Shown in pieces: positions 25,528 to 34,460 of a DNA stretch of 64,000 nucleotides. The notes under the pieces are model-generated. The model was given only the letters and a program-made list of their open reading frames with translations. It had not been told where the DNA came from and did not search any database. Numbering within the stretch: the stretch's first letter is position 1; each line of letters begins with the position of its first letter. A program made the translations under genes and the position numbers. The DNA is from Candidatus Stoquefichus sp. SB1 (lineage in GTDB: Bacteria > Bacillota_I > Bacilli_A > Erysipelotrichales > Coprobacillaceae), in NCBI RefSeq assembly GCF_001244545.1, contig NZ_LN852696.1:434001-498000 (forward strand), in the 5' to 3' direction.

Positions 25528-26375
25528 AGTTTGATTCCTTTTTCTTGGATAGGCTCTTCATGAATAAAAATCTTTTGATATTGCTTAGGCGTTAAACCTA
25601 TAAATTCCTTAAAAAAGTGTGTGAAATGACTTTGATCAGTAAATCCAGTCATATAAGCAACATCAATCGGTAATATCCCTTGTTCCAAGAATTTCTTTGC
25701 TTTATCAAGACGTACAGTTTGTAAATAACGATAAGGTGATAATCCAATTTGTTTTGTAAAAGAACGCAATAAATAAGATTTTCCAAAATGAGTCATTGTT
25801 AATAAATCATCAAGCGTTATATTTTCGGCAAAATGTTCATCAATATAAGTACATATATTTTTGATTTGATCATTAGGTTCAATATCATTCATATCAAAGT
25901 CTGTTGCATATTCTTGTAAAAGAAGTTCAATCAGAAAGAAAAAGGCTTCTTCTTTTTCTAATTTAGGGGCATGATGGACAATTGCATCATATAAATCACC
26001 AATTGATTGGGTCATATCACTTTGATAAATAACATTTTGAGTAAAATGAGGCATATAGGCATGACCAGTTATTTCTTCAACCGCTTTTAGCATAATATCT
26101 GGATTGATATTAACAGCACGATAATCTAATATTTCACCATTTACAGGGGCACAAAAGTGATTATCATGAGGATTAAAAATAAGTAAATCACCAGCCGTGA
26201 CTTCATAATTTTGACCTTTGCAACAAAGATGGCGTTTGCCACCTTCAACAAAACCAATCACATAATATTCATGGAAATGATTGGGAAACTTTTGGACAAT
26301 TCCACTGAGGTTATAAGCTTCGATAGCTAAGTCACGATCATAATAGACATGACGTTGTTCTTGTATTTGTGACAT
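25524..26375 (-). CDS. AraC-family transcriptional regulator
   Basis: A 283-residue regulator with an N-terminal cupin-like ligand domain (about 20-95, NHFHEYYVIGFVEGGKRHL and ITAGDLLIFNPHDNH-like residues). The C-terminal double HTH (about 180-280) has NITLDDLLTMTHFGKSYLLR, FTKQIGLSPYRYLQ and TGFTDQSHFTHFFKEFIGLT. The ATG at 26375 was chosen because AAGGAGGAAATAAC lies before it; the frame extends 28 codons further without an RBS. It is the first gene of the unit with EamA and DUF2000 and likely regulates them. Confidence 0.88.
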   Translation of the reverse strand: MSQIQEQRHVYYDRDLAIEAYNLSGIVQKFPNHFHEYYVIGFVEGGKRHLCCKGQNYEVTAGDLLIFNPHDNHFCAPVNGEILDYRAVNINPDIMLKAVEEITGHAYMPHFTQNVIYQSDMTQSIGDLYDAIVHHAPKLEKEEAFFFLIELLLQEYATDFDMNDIEPNDQIKNICTYIDEHFAENITLDDLLTMTHFGKSYLLRSFTKQIGLSPYRYLQTVRLDKAKKFLEQGILPIDVAYMTGFTDQSHFTHFFKEFIGLTPKQYQKIFIHEEPIQEKGIKL

Positions 26376-26445
26376 TGTTATTTCCTCCTTGTTTGTTATT
26401 TTATCATGATTTTTGATTGTTTTCTTGTATGATGTGACACAATGT

Positions 26446-26469
26446 AAAAAATCTCTCAAAAGAGAGATT
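26446..26469 (-). terminator. Terminator of the MATE gene
   Basis: On the minus strand AATCTCTC pairs with GAGAGATT, followed by five T; the stem overlaps the MATE stop codon. Confidence 0.75.
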
Positions 26470-27808
26470 AAAAGCTTAAATGTGCTTTGATTTTTCTAAA
26501 CAGGATTGTTGATGTGATTGCTGAAGAGACTTCAGCAATTGGGAAACACAACCAAATTAGATTGATATTTCCTGTTAATGATAAAAGATATGCACAAGGT
26601 AATAAGACAAATAATTGTCTGATTAATGAAGTTAATAAACTATATGTACCTTTTCCAACGGCTTGAAAAACTGCACTACAAACAATCGAGTAGCCAGCAA
26701 AAATAAAATGAATTGCAATAATTCTTAATGCTGGTGTTCCAATTTGTATCATAGCTTCAGAAGCATTAAAGAAACTGAGTAAGACTTGCGGAATAGATTC
26801 AAATAAGATCACTCCAATGAGCATCATACCTGTTGCATAAATCATAGCGAGTTTTATTGTATCAAACATACGTTTACTTTGTTTTGCTCCTAAGTTATAA
26901 GCAATAATTGGAATCATACCATTATTTAATCCAAAGACTGGCATAAAGACAAAACTTTGTAGTTTGAAGTAAACCCCAAAGACAGCTGTTGCAGTTGTCG
27001 AAAATCCAATCAAGATTGTGTTCATTCCAAATGTCATCACACTTCCAATGGATTGCATAATAATTGATGGAATACCAACAGAATAGATTTGTTTAATAAT
27101 CTGGAAATTGGGTTTAAATGATTTCCATTGGAACTGAATATCATGATTAAACTTTAAATTAAAGAAAAGGGCTAATAGACAGGCGATAATCTGACCTGTA
27201 ACAGTTGCAATAGCGGCTCCTGCAACACCCATTTTAGGCATTCCAAATAACCCGAAAATAAAAATAGGATCTAATATAATATTGATGATTGCACCAAGTC
27301 CTTGAGTAATCATTGTATGAACTGTTCTTCCAGTCGCCTGTAAAAGTCTTTCAAATAAGAATTGACTAAACAAACCAATTGAACATCCTACGACAATCAT
27401 AGAATACTGTGTACCAGCCGTTACAATTTCAGTGTTACTTGTCTGGACAGTGAAGAAGAGATGAGAAAGAGTCAGTCCACCAATCATAAAAATCAAAGCA
27501 GTCACGAGAAAAATAAAGACTGAATTGGTTGCTGTATGATTGACATGATCTTGATTTTTTTCACCTAAGCTTCTCGATAATAATGCATTAACGCCGACTG
27601 CAGTTCCACCTGCAAAAGCAATCATTAGATTTTGCAGTGGAAAGGCCAAAGAGACGGCAGTTAATGCATTCTCACTAATTTGTGCAACAAAGATACTATC
27701 AACAACGTTGTACATTGCCTGTACTAACATTGAGATAATCATTGGTAATGACATGGATATAAGAAGTTTGTTAACGGGCATAGTGCCCATTTTATTTTCT
27801 TGCGCCAT
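26468..27808 (-). CDS. MATE-family efflux transporter
   Basis: A 446-residue protein with about twelve membrane segments in two MatE repeats (PVNKLLISMSLPMIISMLVQ at the start, FGLNNGMIPIIAYNLGAK in the second half). MATE pumps exchange cations for drugs or metabolites. It follows the kinase-like gene with a 1-bp overlap, so the two are co-translated; the reason for that pairing is not known to me. Confidence 0.88.
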   Translation of the reverse strand: MAQENKMGTMPVNKLLISMSLPMIISMLVQAMYNVVDSIFVAQISENALTAVSLAFPLQNLMIAFAGGTAVGVNALLSRSLGEKNQDHVNHTATNSVFIFLVTALIFMIGGLTLSHLFFTVQTSNTEIVTAGTQYSMIVVGCSIGLFSQFLFERLLQATGRTVHTMITQGLGAIINIILDPIFIFGLFGMPKMGVAGAAIATVTGQIIACLLALFFNLKFNHDIQFQWKSFKPNFQIIKQIYSVGIPSIIMQSIGSVMTFGMNTILIGFSTTATAVFGVYFKLQSFVFMPVFGLNNGMIPIIAYNLGAKQSKRMFDTIKLAMIYATGMMLIGVILFESIPQVLLSFFNASEAMIQIGTPALRIIAIHFIFAGYSIVCSAVFQAVGKGTYSLLTSLIRQLFVLLPCAYLLSLTGNINLIWLCFPIAEVSSAITSTILFRKIKAHLSF

Positions 27809-28392
27809 TACTTATCTCCCTGTTGAAACAACTCAACAATAATATCAGCAACTTTTTCAATTCCTAAATCACTATTGATTGTTAAATCAAAATTCTTTAA
27901 TTGACCCCATTTTTTTGTTGTATAGTAATTGTAATAATTACTTCTTCTTTTATCTTTTTTCATAACATACTTTTTAAAATCATCTTGTTCTTCTTTATAG
28001 TCTTCTCGAACACGTCTGATTCGTGATTCTAAAGGTGCGTGAACAAAAATTGTGAAGACATCATCATAATCTTCTAAAATATAATCTGCACATCCATTGA
28101 CAATAATACAAGAATCATGTTGGGCTAAATGACGAATAATCTTTGATTGCATTGCAAAGACTTGATCGTTTAATGGTAAAGTAAAAGCTGAAGATGACAT
28201 TGTATACATAAAACTTGATGTTTTTTCTTCAGATGCCTTACGTATTGTATCTACATCTATTCCAAGTTCCTTAGCAGCAATATCAATAACTTCATTATCA
28301 TAATAAACGAGTCCTAATTTCTCAGCAACTCTTTGAGCGATTAAACGTCCTCCAGATCCATATTCTCTGGCAATCGTCATAATTCTAGGCAT
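27808..28392 (-). CDS. Cytidylate-kinase-like family protein
   Basis: A 194-residue P-loop protein of the cytidylate kinase-like family (AAA_26). The nucleotide loop is AREYGSGGRLIAQRVAEKLG and the LID-like region KKDKRRSNYYNYYT. It is not the housekeeping Cmk, which begins differently and is longer. The substrate is unknown. It heads a two-gene unit with the MATE transporter. GGGGGAATG-like sequence before the ATG supplies the RBS. Confidence 0.78.
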   Translation of the reverse strand: MPRIMTIAREYGSGGRLIAQRVAEKLGLVYYDNEVIDIAAKELGIDVDTIRKASEEKTSSFMYTMSSSAFTLPLNDQVFAMQSKIIRHLAQHDSCIIVNGCADYILEDYDDVFTIFVHAPLESRIRRVREDYKEEQDDFKKYVMKKDKRRSNYYNYYTTKKWGQLKNFDLTINSDLGIEKVADIIVELFQQGDK

Positions 28393-28467
28393 AAAACATT
28401 CCCCCTTTACAATTCTATTCTAACATAAATCAAAAAATGATGACATTATTTTCACAAGATAAAATTA

Positions 28468-28496
28468 TTGTTTTTATTTAGACAAATTTGTATAAT
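28468..28496 (+). promoter_or_regulatory. Promoter of walJ-rlmH
   Basis: TTGTTT (28468-28473), a 17-bp spacer and TATAAT (28491-28496) end 22 bp before the start. Confidence 0.75.
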
Positions 28497-28518
28497 AGAA
28501 GAACAAAGGAGAAAAGCA

Positions 28519-29265
28519 ATGGAATTTCATGTTTTAGCAAGTGGATCAAAAGGTAATGCAACGTTTGTTTACGAAGATGGCTGTGGCATCTTAATAGACT
28601 GTGGTATTACACGTAAACAGTTATTATTTAAACTTCAAAATTTAGGATTTAAAGAGGAAGATATTACTTATGTTTTTTTAACACATGATCATTATGATCA
28701 TAACAAGAATATTCATATATTTGATCAAGATAAGTTGTATACAGCCAAAAAAAATGTTGAAAGTATTGATGAATATCATACGCTTATTCCTTATCAACAT
28801 AGACAGTTTGGGAAATTTGATGTATTGACTTTAAAAACATCGCATGATGCAAGTGATCCTATTGGATTTGTCATTTCAACAAATGAGACTTTGCTTTATA
28901 TGACAGATACTGGATATGTATCACAAAAGAATCGAAAATATATGAATAATTTAAATTACTATATTATAGAAAGTAATCATGATATTGAAATGTTAATGGC
29001 TACAAAACGTCCTATGTTTTTAAAAAATCGTATTTTAAATGATGTAGGTCATCTTAATAATGAATATAGTGCAAGATTAATGAGTGAGATGATTGGTGAA
29101 AATACTAAAGAAATTGTATTAGCGCATTTATCTCAAGAAGCCAATACACCTGAAAAAGCATTAGAAACATATCAGTTTATTTTTCAAGAACAAAATATAA
29201 AATTTAATCATATTAAAGTCGCAAGCCAAGTTGATGTTGTGTCAGGAGGAAAGTATGAAAATTAA
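28519..29265 (+). CDS. walJ: MBL-fold metallohydrolase, WalJ/YycJ-like
   Basis: A 248-residue MBL-fold hydrolase. It opens EFHVLASGSKGNATFV, as WalJ proteins do, and carries THDHYDH at residues 55-61 as the metal site, with LYMTDTGY and LAHLSQEAN as later ligand regions. WalJ homologues are linked to coordinating cell division and DNA metabolism and usually sit near walRK; those genes are not here, but rlmH, a frequent neighbour, is. The ATG at 28519 follows AAAGGAGAAAAG; upstream in-frame codons overlap the promoter. Confidence 0.82.
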   Translation: MEFHVLASGSKGNATFVYEDGCGILIDCGITRKQLLFKLQNLGFKEEDITYVFLTHDHYDHNKNIHIFDQDKLYTAKKNVESIDEYHTLIPYQHRQFGKFDVLTLKTSHDASDPIGFVISTNETLLYMTDTGYVSQKNRKYMNNLNYYIIESNHDIEMLMATKRPMFLKNRILNDVGHLNNEYSARLMSEMIGENTKEIVLAHLSQEANTPEKALETYQFIFQEQNIKFNHIKVASQVDVVSGGKYEN

Positions 29266-29734
29266 GTTCATAACTGTTGGGAAGTTGAAAGAAAAATATT
29301 TAAGTGATGGAATTAAGGAGTATTCAAAAAGAATTTCTGCTTATGCTGATATAGAAATTATTGAGGTTGCTGATGAAAGAATTCCGGATAAAGCATCATT
29401 GGCAGAGGAAACGTTAGTCAAGGTGAAAGAAGGACGAAAGATTCTAGATAAGGTCAAGCAAGATGATTATATGATTTTATTAGATGTGAGTGGAAAAGAA
29501 ATGGATTCTGTTTCTTTTTCTAAACATATTGAAAAATGTATGATTGATGGTAAAAGTACAATTGTTTTTGTAATTGGAGGATCTTTAGGACATGGGGAAG
29601 AAGTTTTATCTCGTGCCAATATGAGATTAAGCTTTTCACCAATGACTTTCCCACATCAATTAATGAGACTTATTTTGATTGAGCAAGTCTATCGTGCATT
29701 TAAGATTATGAAAAATGAAACTTATCATAAATAA
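29255..29734 (+). CDS. rlmH: 23S rRNA (pseudouridine-1915-N3)-methyltransferase
   Basis: A 159-residue SPOUT methyltransferase that methylates pseudouridine 1915 in helix 69 of 23S rRNA on assembled 70S ribosomes. VGKLKEKYLSDGIKEYSKRI opens it, IGGSLGHGEEVL is the trefoil-knot SAM loop, and SPMTFPHQLMRLILIEQVYR is the conserved C-terminal signature. Length is exactly typical. It overlaps walJ by 11 bp with CAGGAGGAAAGT before its ATG. Confidence 0.95.
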   Translation: MKIKFITVGKLKEKYLSDGIKEYSKRISAYADIEIIEVADERIPDKASLAEETLVKVKEGRKILDKVKQDDYMILLDVSGKEMDSVSFSKHIEKCMIDGKSTIVFVIGGSLGHGEEVLSRANMRLSFSPMTFPHQLMRLILIEQVYRAFKIMKNETYHK

Positions 29735-29765
29735 ATGGAGTATATAGTCATACTTCATTTTTTTG
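29733..29765 (+). terminator. Terminator of walJ-rlmH
   Basis: AAATGGAGTAT pairs with ATACTTCATTT (one mismatch) followed by TTTTT. Confidence 0.7.
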
Positions 29766-29827
29766 TTTGAAAAACCTTATAAAATAAGGACTGGCTTAAG
29801 AGTCGAGTTGATATTTTGGCTATTTTG

Positions 29828-29856
29828 TTGACAAAGATAATCATAAACTATATAAC
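29828..29856 (+). promoter_or_regulatory. Promoter of the XRE-membrane gene
   Basis: TTGACA (29828-29833), a 17-bp spacer and TATAAC (29851-29856). Confidence 0.8.
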
Positions 29857-29882
29857 TGGAGTAAGATGTTAGGGGGAGTATT

Positions 29883-30917
29883 ATGGAAGAGAAAACGACA
29901 TTTGGAAAATTTATTGTGAAGAAGCGAAAAGAAAAAAATCTAACACAAAAAGAATTGGCTGAACAATTATATGTTACAGAATCAGCTGTTTCAAAATGGG
30001 AAAGAGGTGTTTCTTATCCAGATATATCATTAGTATCATCATTATGTGAAGTTTTAGGTGTAAGTGAACATGAATTGATTACATGTAGTGAAGATTTTAA
30101 GCAAAGAGAAACAGAACGACAGGCTAGGTATTTTCGTGGGATTATGAAAACATATTCAGTTTTTTTCTATATTTGTTATGCTGTTTCATTATTTGTTTGT
30201 TTAATTGTTAATATTATTCTTGAACAACAGTTATCATGGTTTTTTATTGTATTGACAGGGGAAATGGTAGCATTTACGATAACATCATTACCAAATCTAA
30301 TTAAGGGTGAAAATAAGCAGTGGATTATTTTAGGGAGTTTTTATATTTCATTGAATTTACTATTGTTGACAAGTTGTCTTTATACAGGTGGAGATTGGTT
30401 CTTCGTAACAGCAGTATGTCTATTCTTTGGATTTGCTTTTGTTGTTTTTCCATTTTTACTTAGAGATTTGCCACTACCAAGCCCATTTTATCAGCACAAA
30501 ACAGTGATTTATTTTACAATTATGACAATTGTCTTATGTATTTTAGTTATGACAACAATGTCTTATAGTGGTTATGGTGATGTGATGATATCAAAAGGTC
30601 TACCAGTTACACTGGTATGTGTATTGCCATTATGGTTAATGATGTTGGTTATTCGTTATTTACATATAAATAGTTTGTGGAAAACAGCAATATGTTTATT
30701 GATTTCAGGAATTTTTAGTTTTTGTGTGAATAGCATATTGATGATGATTATTCATCATCAGTCATTTGTTTTAGCACCCATAAATTTAAGTGTATGGAAT
30801 GATTATTATTTAGATGGCAATATAAAAATCATAGTTTTTATTGTCTTATTAAGTCTTGCAATTGCATTTACAATAGGTGGAATTTCATTAGAAACAAAAA
30901 AGAAATCTAAAATATAA
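29883..30917 (+). CDS. Membrane-bound XRE-family regulator
   Basis: A 344-residue protein with an XRE/Cro HTH at residues 8-65 (KKRKEKNLTQKELAEQLYVT, SAVSKWERGVSYPDISLVSS) followed by about eight hydrophobic segments from residue 90 to the end. Soluble DNA-binding plus polytopic membrane parts in one chain suggest a one-component regulator held at the membrane, a common Firmicute type whose signal is unknown. AGGGGGAGTATT precedes the ATG. It has its own consensus promoter and no obvious partner. Confidence 0.8.
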   Translation: MEEKTTFGKFIVKKRKEKNLTQKELAEQLYVTESAVSKWERGVSYPDISLVSSLCEVLGVSEHELITCSEDFKQRETERQARYFRGIMKTYSVFFYICYAVSLFVCLIVNIILEQQLSWFFIVLTGEMVAFTITSLPNLIKGENKQWIILGSFYISLNLLLLTSCLYTGGDWFFVTAVCLFFGFAFVVFPFLLRDLPLPSPFYQHKTVIYFTIMTIVLCILVMTTMSYSGYGDVMISKGLPVTLVCVLPLWLMMLVIRYLHINSLWKTAICLLISGIFSFCVNSILMMIIHHQSFVLAPINLSVWNDYYLDGNIKIIVFIVLLSLAIAFTIGGISLETKKKSKI

Positions 30918-30982
30918 TTTCATAAAATGATTAACCTTTTTCTATTGTTTGATATAATGAGTTTATAGGATAGGTGATAGTT

Positions 30983-31729
30983 ATGAATGATTTATTTGTG
31001 AAACAAGTCACGCTTGTGAAAGATGATAATATGAATGATCAATATCCTTTTCATATTGATTTGATTCAGCATTTTGATTCTCTGATTTTTGAAAAGCCTG
31101 TTTCTTTTTTTATAGGGGAAAACGGAGTTGGGAAAAGTACGTTTATTGAAGCACTGGCAGTTGCATTGGGATTGAATGCTGAGGGAGGTACTGAAAATTT
31201 TTATTTTCATACCGCTCAAACTCATTCGCAACTTTATCGGTATTTAAAGATTTCTAAAGGAGTCTATAAACCACAGACAAAGTTCTTTTTAAGAGCGGAA
31301 AGTTTTTATAATGTTGCAACTGAGATAGATCAAATCGCAGATGAAGATTCAAGAATGTATAATGGTTATGGTGGGAAAAGTTTACATGCATGTTCACATG
31401 GAGAATCATTTATGCAATTGATGATGAATCGTTTTTCTAAAAAGGGGCTTTATATTTTAGATGAACCAGAAGCAGCTTTGTCACCATCACGCCAATTGGC
31501 ATTGTTAGTCTTAATAGATGATTTGGTTAAAGAAGGTTCACAGTTTATTATAAGTACCCATTCACCTATTTTATTATCTTATCAAGATGGTATTATTTAT
31601 GATTTGAATTCTTATTTTCAGAAAGTTAAATTTAAAGAAACTGATATTTACCAAACTTATAAATTAGTATTAGATAACCCAGAAGGAATGCAGCATCATC
31701 TTTTTGGTAACCAAGGAGAAAACATATGA
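30983..31729 (+). CDS. AAA/ABC-type ATPase coupled to an Fpg-like gene
   Basis: A 248-residue single-domain ATPase of the COG3910/RecF-like group. Walker A is IGENGVGKSTFIEAL (about 44-58), an ABC-signature-like HGESFMQ lies near 142, Walker B is LYILDEPEAALS and the switch region is ISTHSPIL. It has no transmembrane or coiled-coil region. The family is found in many Firmicutes without a settled function. The ATG at 30983 follows AGGTGATAGTT; a GTG at 30974 is possible. Its stop overlaps the start of the Fpg-like gene by 4 bp, hinting at a shared nucleic-acid-related task. Confidence 0.8.
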   Translation: MNDLFVKQVTLVKDDNMNDQYPFHIDLIQHFDSLIFEKPVSFFIGENGVGKSTFIEALAVALGLNAEGGTENFYFHTAQTHSQLYRYLKISKGVYKPQTKFFLRAESFYNVATEIDQIADEDSRMYNGYGGKSLHACSHGESFMQLMMNRFSKKGLYILDEPEAALSPSRQLALLVLIDDLVKEGSQFIISTHSPILLSYQDGIIYDLNSYFQKVKFKETDIYQTYKLVLDNPEGMQHHLFGNQGENI

Positions 31730-32556
31730 TAGAATTACCAGAAGCATTATCACGCGCTAAAGAGTTAGATCACTATTTAAAAGGCAAGAAAATTACTAAG
31801 GTTTTATTGCCAACCTCACCACATAAGTTTTGTTGGTTTCAAGGAGATGTCGCTCATTATCCTGTTCAATTAGAAGGACATACTATAAATGGGGCAAGAG
31901 GATTTGGTATCTTTGTTGAAATAGAATGTGATCAAGGCGTTTATCTATGTGTGAATGATGGCGTAAATATCACTTTACTTACATCGTGTGATGATATTCC
32001 TCAAAAATATCAATTGGCTATATTTTTTGAAGACCAAACAAGTTTAATCTTCCAAGTTGCAATGTATGGAAGTATTATCTGTCATCATGGAGATTATGAA
32101 AATGAATATTACTTAAAAAGTCTAGAGAAAATATCATCAATTTCAAATCAGTTTACCTATTCTTATTTTATGAGTGTATTAGAAAATGTGAAACCAACTA
32201 TAAGTGTAAAAGCCTTTTTAGCAACTGAACAACGTTTTCCAGGGATTGGGAATGGTGTGTTGCAAGATATTTTGTGGCAGGCCTTTATCCATCCTAAACG
32301 TAAAGTGAATTCATTAACTGAAAAAGAATGTTTATGTCTTTTTGAAACAATAAAATCTGTTTTATGTGAAATGATTGAAAAAGGTGGCCGAGATACAGAA
32401 AAGAATATTTTTGGTAACTATGGTGGATATCAAACAAGATTGAGCAAAAAAACACTTCATCAACCTTGTCCAAGATGCCAAACACTTATAGAAAAAACAA
32501 ATTATTTAGGTGGTGCTATTTATTATTGCACACATTGTCAAAAAGAAAATATATAA
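31726..32556 (+). CDS. Fpg/Nei-like protein lacking the catalytic N-terminal proline
   Basis: A 276-residue member of the formamidopyrimidine-DNA glycosylase/endonuclease VIII family. The helix-two-turn-helix is PGIGNGVLQDILWQAFIHP (about 172-190) and the zinc finger is Cys248, Cys251, Cys268 and Cys271. It begins MIELPEALSR: Glu3 is kept, but the residue exposed after Met removal is Ile instead of the Pro1 that forms the Schiff base. The region of the catalytic Lys also reads ARGFGIFVEIE rather than RRGKYL. A DNA-binding role without classical base excision, or different chemistry, is therefore expected. It is translationally coupled to the upstream ATPase by an ATGA overlap. Confidence 0.85.
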   Translation: MIELPEALSRAKELDHYLKGKKITKVLLPTSPHKFCWFQGDVAHYPVQLEGHTINGARGFGIFVEIECDQGVYLCVNDGVNITLLTSCDDIPQKYQLAIFFEDQTSLIFQVAMYGSIICHHGDYENEYYLKSLEKISSISNQFTYSYFMSVLENVKPTISVKAFLATEQRFPGIGNGVLQDILWQAFIHPKRKVNSLTEKECLCLFETIKSVLCEMIEKGGRDTEKNIFGNYGGYQTRLSKKTLHQPCPRCQTLIEKTNYLGGAIYYCTHCQKENI

Positions 32557-32561
32557 ATGTA

Positions 32562-32595
32562 AAAAGCAGTTCTTTTGATAGTGGGAACTGCTTTT
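32562..32595. terminator. Bidirectional terminator
   Basis: AAAAGCAGTTC (32562-32572) pairs with GAACTGCTTTT (32585-32595), lying between convergent genes. Confidence 0.85.
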
Positions 32596-32608
32596 GATAT
32601 ATACATAT

Positions 32609-33100
32609 TTAAGTCATATTTTCATTGAGTTCAAAAAGAACATCCTGATAATCTTTGACATAATATTTAATATTCTTTCGACCTTTTTGAATAATCACAT
32701 GTCCTTCTGCTTCTAGTTTTTCTTTTTGAGCAACTATACCTCCAGGATATTTAGGGTTCAATTCTCCATTTGCCTTTAAAGTTCTCCAATAAGGTGTTTC
32801 ATCATCAGTGCGTTGATAACTAGCCCATGCAGCAATAGATACAAAAATACCAGCAGTAATTGGTTCAGTAAAATCTGCTCCACTTAATTTCGCAAAATAT
32901 TCACGTATTTCCCCAACTGTTATGACTTTGCCTTTAGGAATTTGTTTCATGACTCTATCATAATCAATGGGTGGAGCAAAATACATCCTGTTGCCACCAT
33001 ATTTTTCAATACTCTTTTGATCTGTGATGATTTGAAATTTTGGCATATCCTTATTATTATGTAACATAGCATTAAAATCTTTTTCATTTTCATTAGCCAT
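32609..33100 (-). CDS. MGMT-family (alkyltransferase-like) protein without the acceptor cysteine
   Basis: A 163-residue protein with the DNA-binding winged-helix fold of O6-alkylguanine alkyltransferases: MKQIPKGKVITVGEIREYFA and FVSIAAWASYQR. Where active enzymes have P-C-H-R-V this one has TPYWRTLKANGELN, so the alkyl-accepting Cys is a Tyr and no transfer is possible. The following PGGIVAQKEKLEAEGHVI fits the family. Alkyltransferase-like proteins of this kind flag bulky lesions for repair in other organisms. The ATG at 33100 follows AGGAGGTGGATAAT; a GTG at 33109 falls inside that RBS. Confidence 0.8.
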   Translation of the reverse strand: MANENEKDFNAMLHNNKDMPKFQIITDQKSIEKYGGNRMYFAPPIDYDRVMKQIPKGKVITVGEIREYFAKLSGADFTEPITAGIFVSIAAWASYQRTDDETPYWRTLKANGELNPKYPGGIVAQKEKLEAEGHVIIQKGRKNIKYYVKDYQDVLFELNENMT

Positions 33101-33303
33101 ATTATCCACCTCCTACCTCAAGCATAGTACAATTATGTTATATATGCAATGAGACTGTTTACAAAACTTTATCTTTTTTATCAAATATTTTTTTATTAAA
33201 ATTGTATTCAATTTTGGTGAAAAGTTGAATATTTCCTCTTTTATTGTTTCTCTTTTCTTTTTTTATGATTGAATTGAAAAATGAATGATTTAAATGAGGA
33301 ATA

Positions 33304-33312
33304 TGTTATAAT
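33304..33312 (+). promoter_or_regulatory. Extended -10 promoter of the DHH gene
   Basis: TGTTATAAT (TG-n-TATAAT) without a recognisable -35. The rest of 33101-33374 is plain AT-rich DNA in which I see no other feature. Confidence 0.6.
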
Positions 33313-33374
33313 AAAAAAAGATAATCTTTTTAAAAAAGAATTGGGACAATTAAGAATAAGGAGCGAATATTATT

Positions 33375-34289
33375 ATGAGATTAGTAACACGTTCAGATTT
33401 TGATGGTTTGGTTTGTGGGGCATTATTGAAAGAAGCAGGAGTCATTGATTGTTGGAAATTTGCCCATCCTAAGGATTTGCAGGATGGATTAGTAGAAGTT
33501 ACAGAAAATGACTGTTTGGCTAATGTTCCTTATGTTGAAGGATGTGGATTATGGTTTGATCATCATTCAAGTGAATTTGAAAGAAATCAATTAGCAGGAA
33601 AGTATAAAGGGGAAAGTCGTTTGACACCTTCTTGTGCTAGAATTATTTATGATTATTATGGTGGGCATGATCGTTTTGCTCATTTTGATGAAATGATGGA
33701 TGCTGTTGATAAGGTTGATTCTGGTCAATTGACAATTGATGAAATTCAAAATCCTGAGGGTTGGATTTTGATTGGTTTTTTAATGGATCCTAGAACTGGA
33801 TTAGGAAGATGGCGTAATTTTACTATTTCTAATTATCAGTTAATGGAAAAATTGATTGATGCATGTCGAACAATGAATACTGAAGAAATTTTAAATCTTC
33901 CTGATGTTCAAGAAAGAATAGAAGTTTATTTTGAACAGACAGAAAAATTTAAAAAGATGATAACTGAATATACTCATACTGAAAAAGATGTCATTATTAC
34001 TGATTTAAGAGGAGTTGATCCTATTTATACAGGTAATCGTTTCATGATTTATAGTATGTATCCAAAACAAAATATTTCTGCATGGATTGTTAGTGGAAAA
34101 GGTGGAAAAGGTTGTTCAGTTGCTGTGGGATACAGTATATTGAATCGAACTTCAAATGTGAATGTTGGCAGTTTAATGCTTAAATATGGCGGTGGAGGTC
34201 ATAAGGCGGTCGGGACTTGTCAATTTAGTGATGAGGATATGGAAGTCAAAATACCTCAATTGCTCAATGAACTGATTCATGCCAAATAG
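33375..34289 (+). CDS. DHH-family phosphoesterase
   Basis: A 304-residue metal-dependent phosphoesterase. TRSDFDGLVCGALL (Asp motif, about 5-18), LWFDHHSSEFE (the DHH motif, about 59-69) and DAVDKVDSGQL supply metal ligands; the DHHA1 part ends in YGGGGHKAVGTCQF. Size fits exopolyphosphatase-related and nanoRNase/cyclic-dinucleotide hydrolase-like groups, and the exact substrate cannot be decided from sequence. AAGGAGCG lies before the ATG at a slightly long distance (about 10 bp). It stands alone. Confidence 0.82.
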   Translation: MRLVTRSDFDGLVCGALLKEAGVIDCWKFAHPKDLQDGLVEVTENDCLANVPYVEGCGLWFDHHSSEFERNQLAGKYKGESRLTPSCARIIYDYYGGHDRFAHFDEMMDAVDKVDSGQLTIDEIQNPEGWILIGFLMDPRTGLGRWRNFTISNYQLMEKLIDACRTMNTEEILNLPDVQERIEVYFEQTEKFKKMITEYTHTEKDVIITDLRGVDPIYTGNRFMIYSMYPKQNISAWIVSGKGGKGCSVAVGYSILNRTSNVNVGSLMLKYGGGGHKAVGTCQFSDEDMEVKIPQLLNELIHAK

Positions 34290-34460
34290 TTAAAGACAGT
34301 TTCATAGACTGTTTTTTATAATTATGTAAGAAAAGTGGGAATGAAATGCTTTCTATTCGTTTTGCGTCTTACAGACACAGAAACCTTGTTTTTCCATTTA
34401 AATTGTATATATCATTGTTTTGCATAATTTAATGAGATAGATGAGTTATCTGTAAACTAT

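Noticed and set aside
30983-33100. ATPase, Fpg-like and MGMT-like genes as a phage-defence island
   Set aside because: There is no nuclease, methylase, toxin or mobile context, the MGMT-like gene is on the other strand, and all three families occur as chromosomal housekeeping-type genes.
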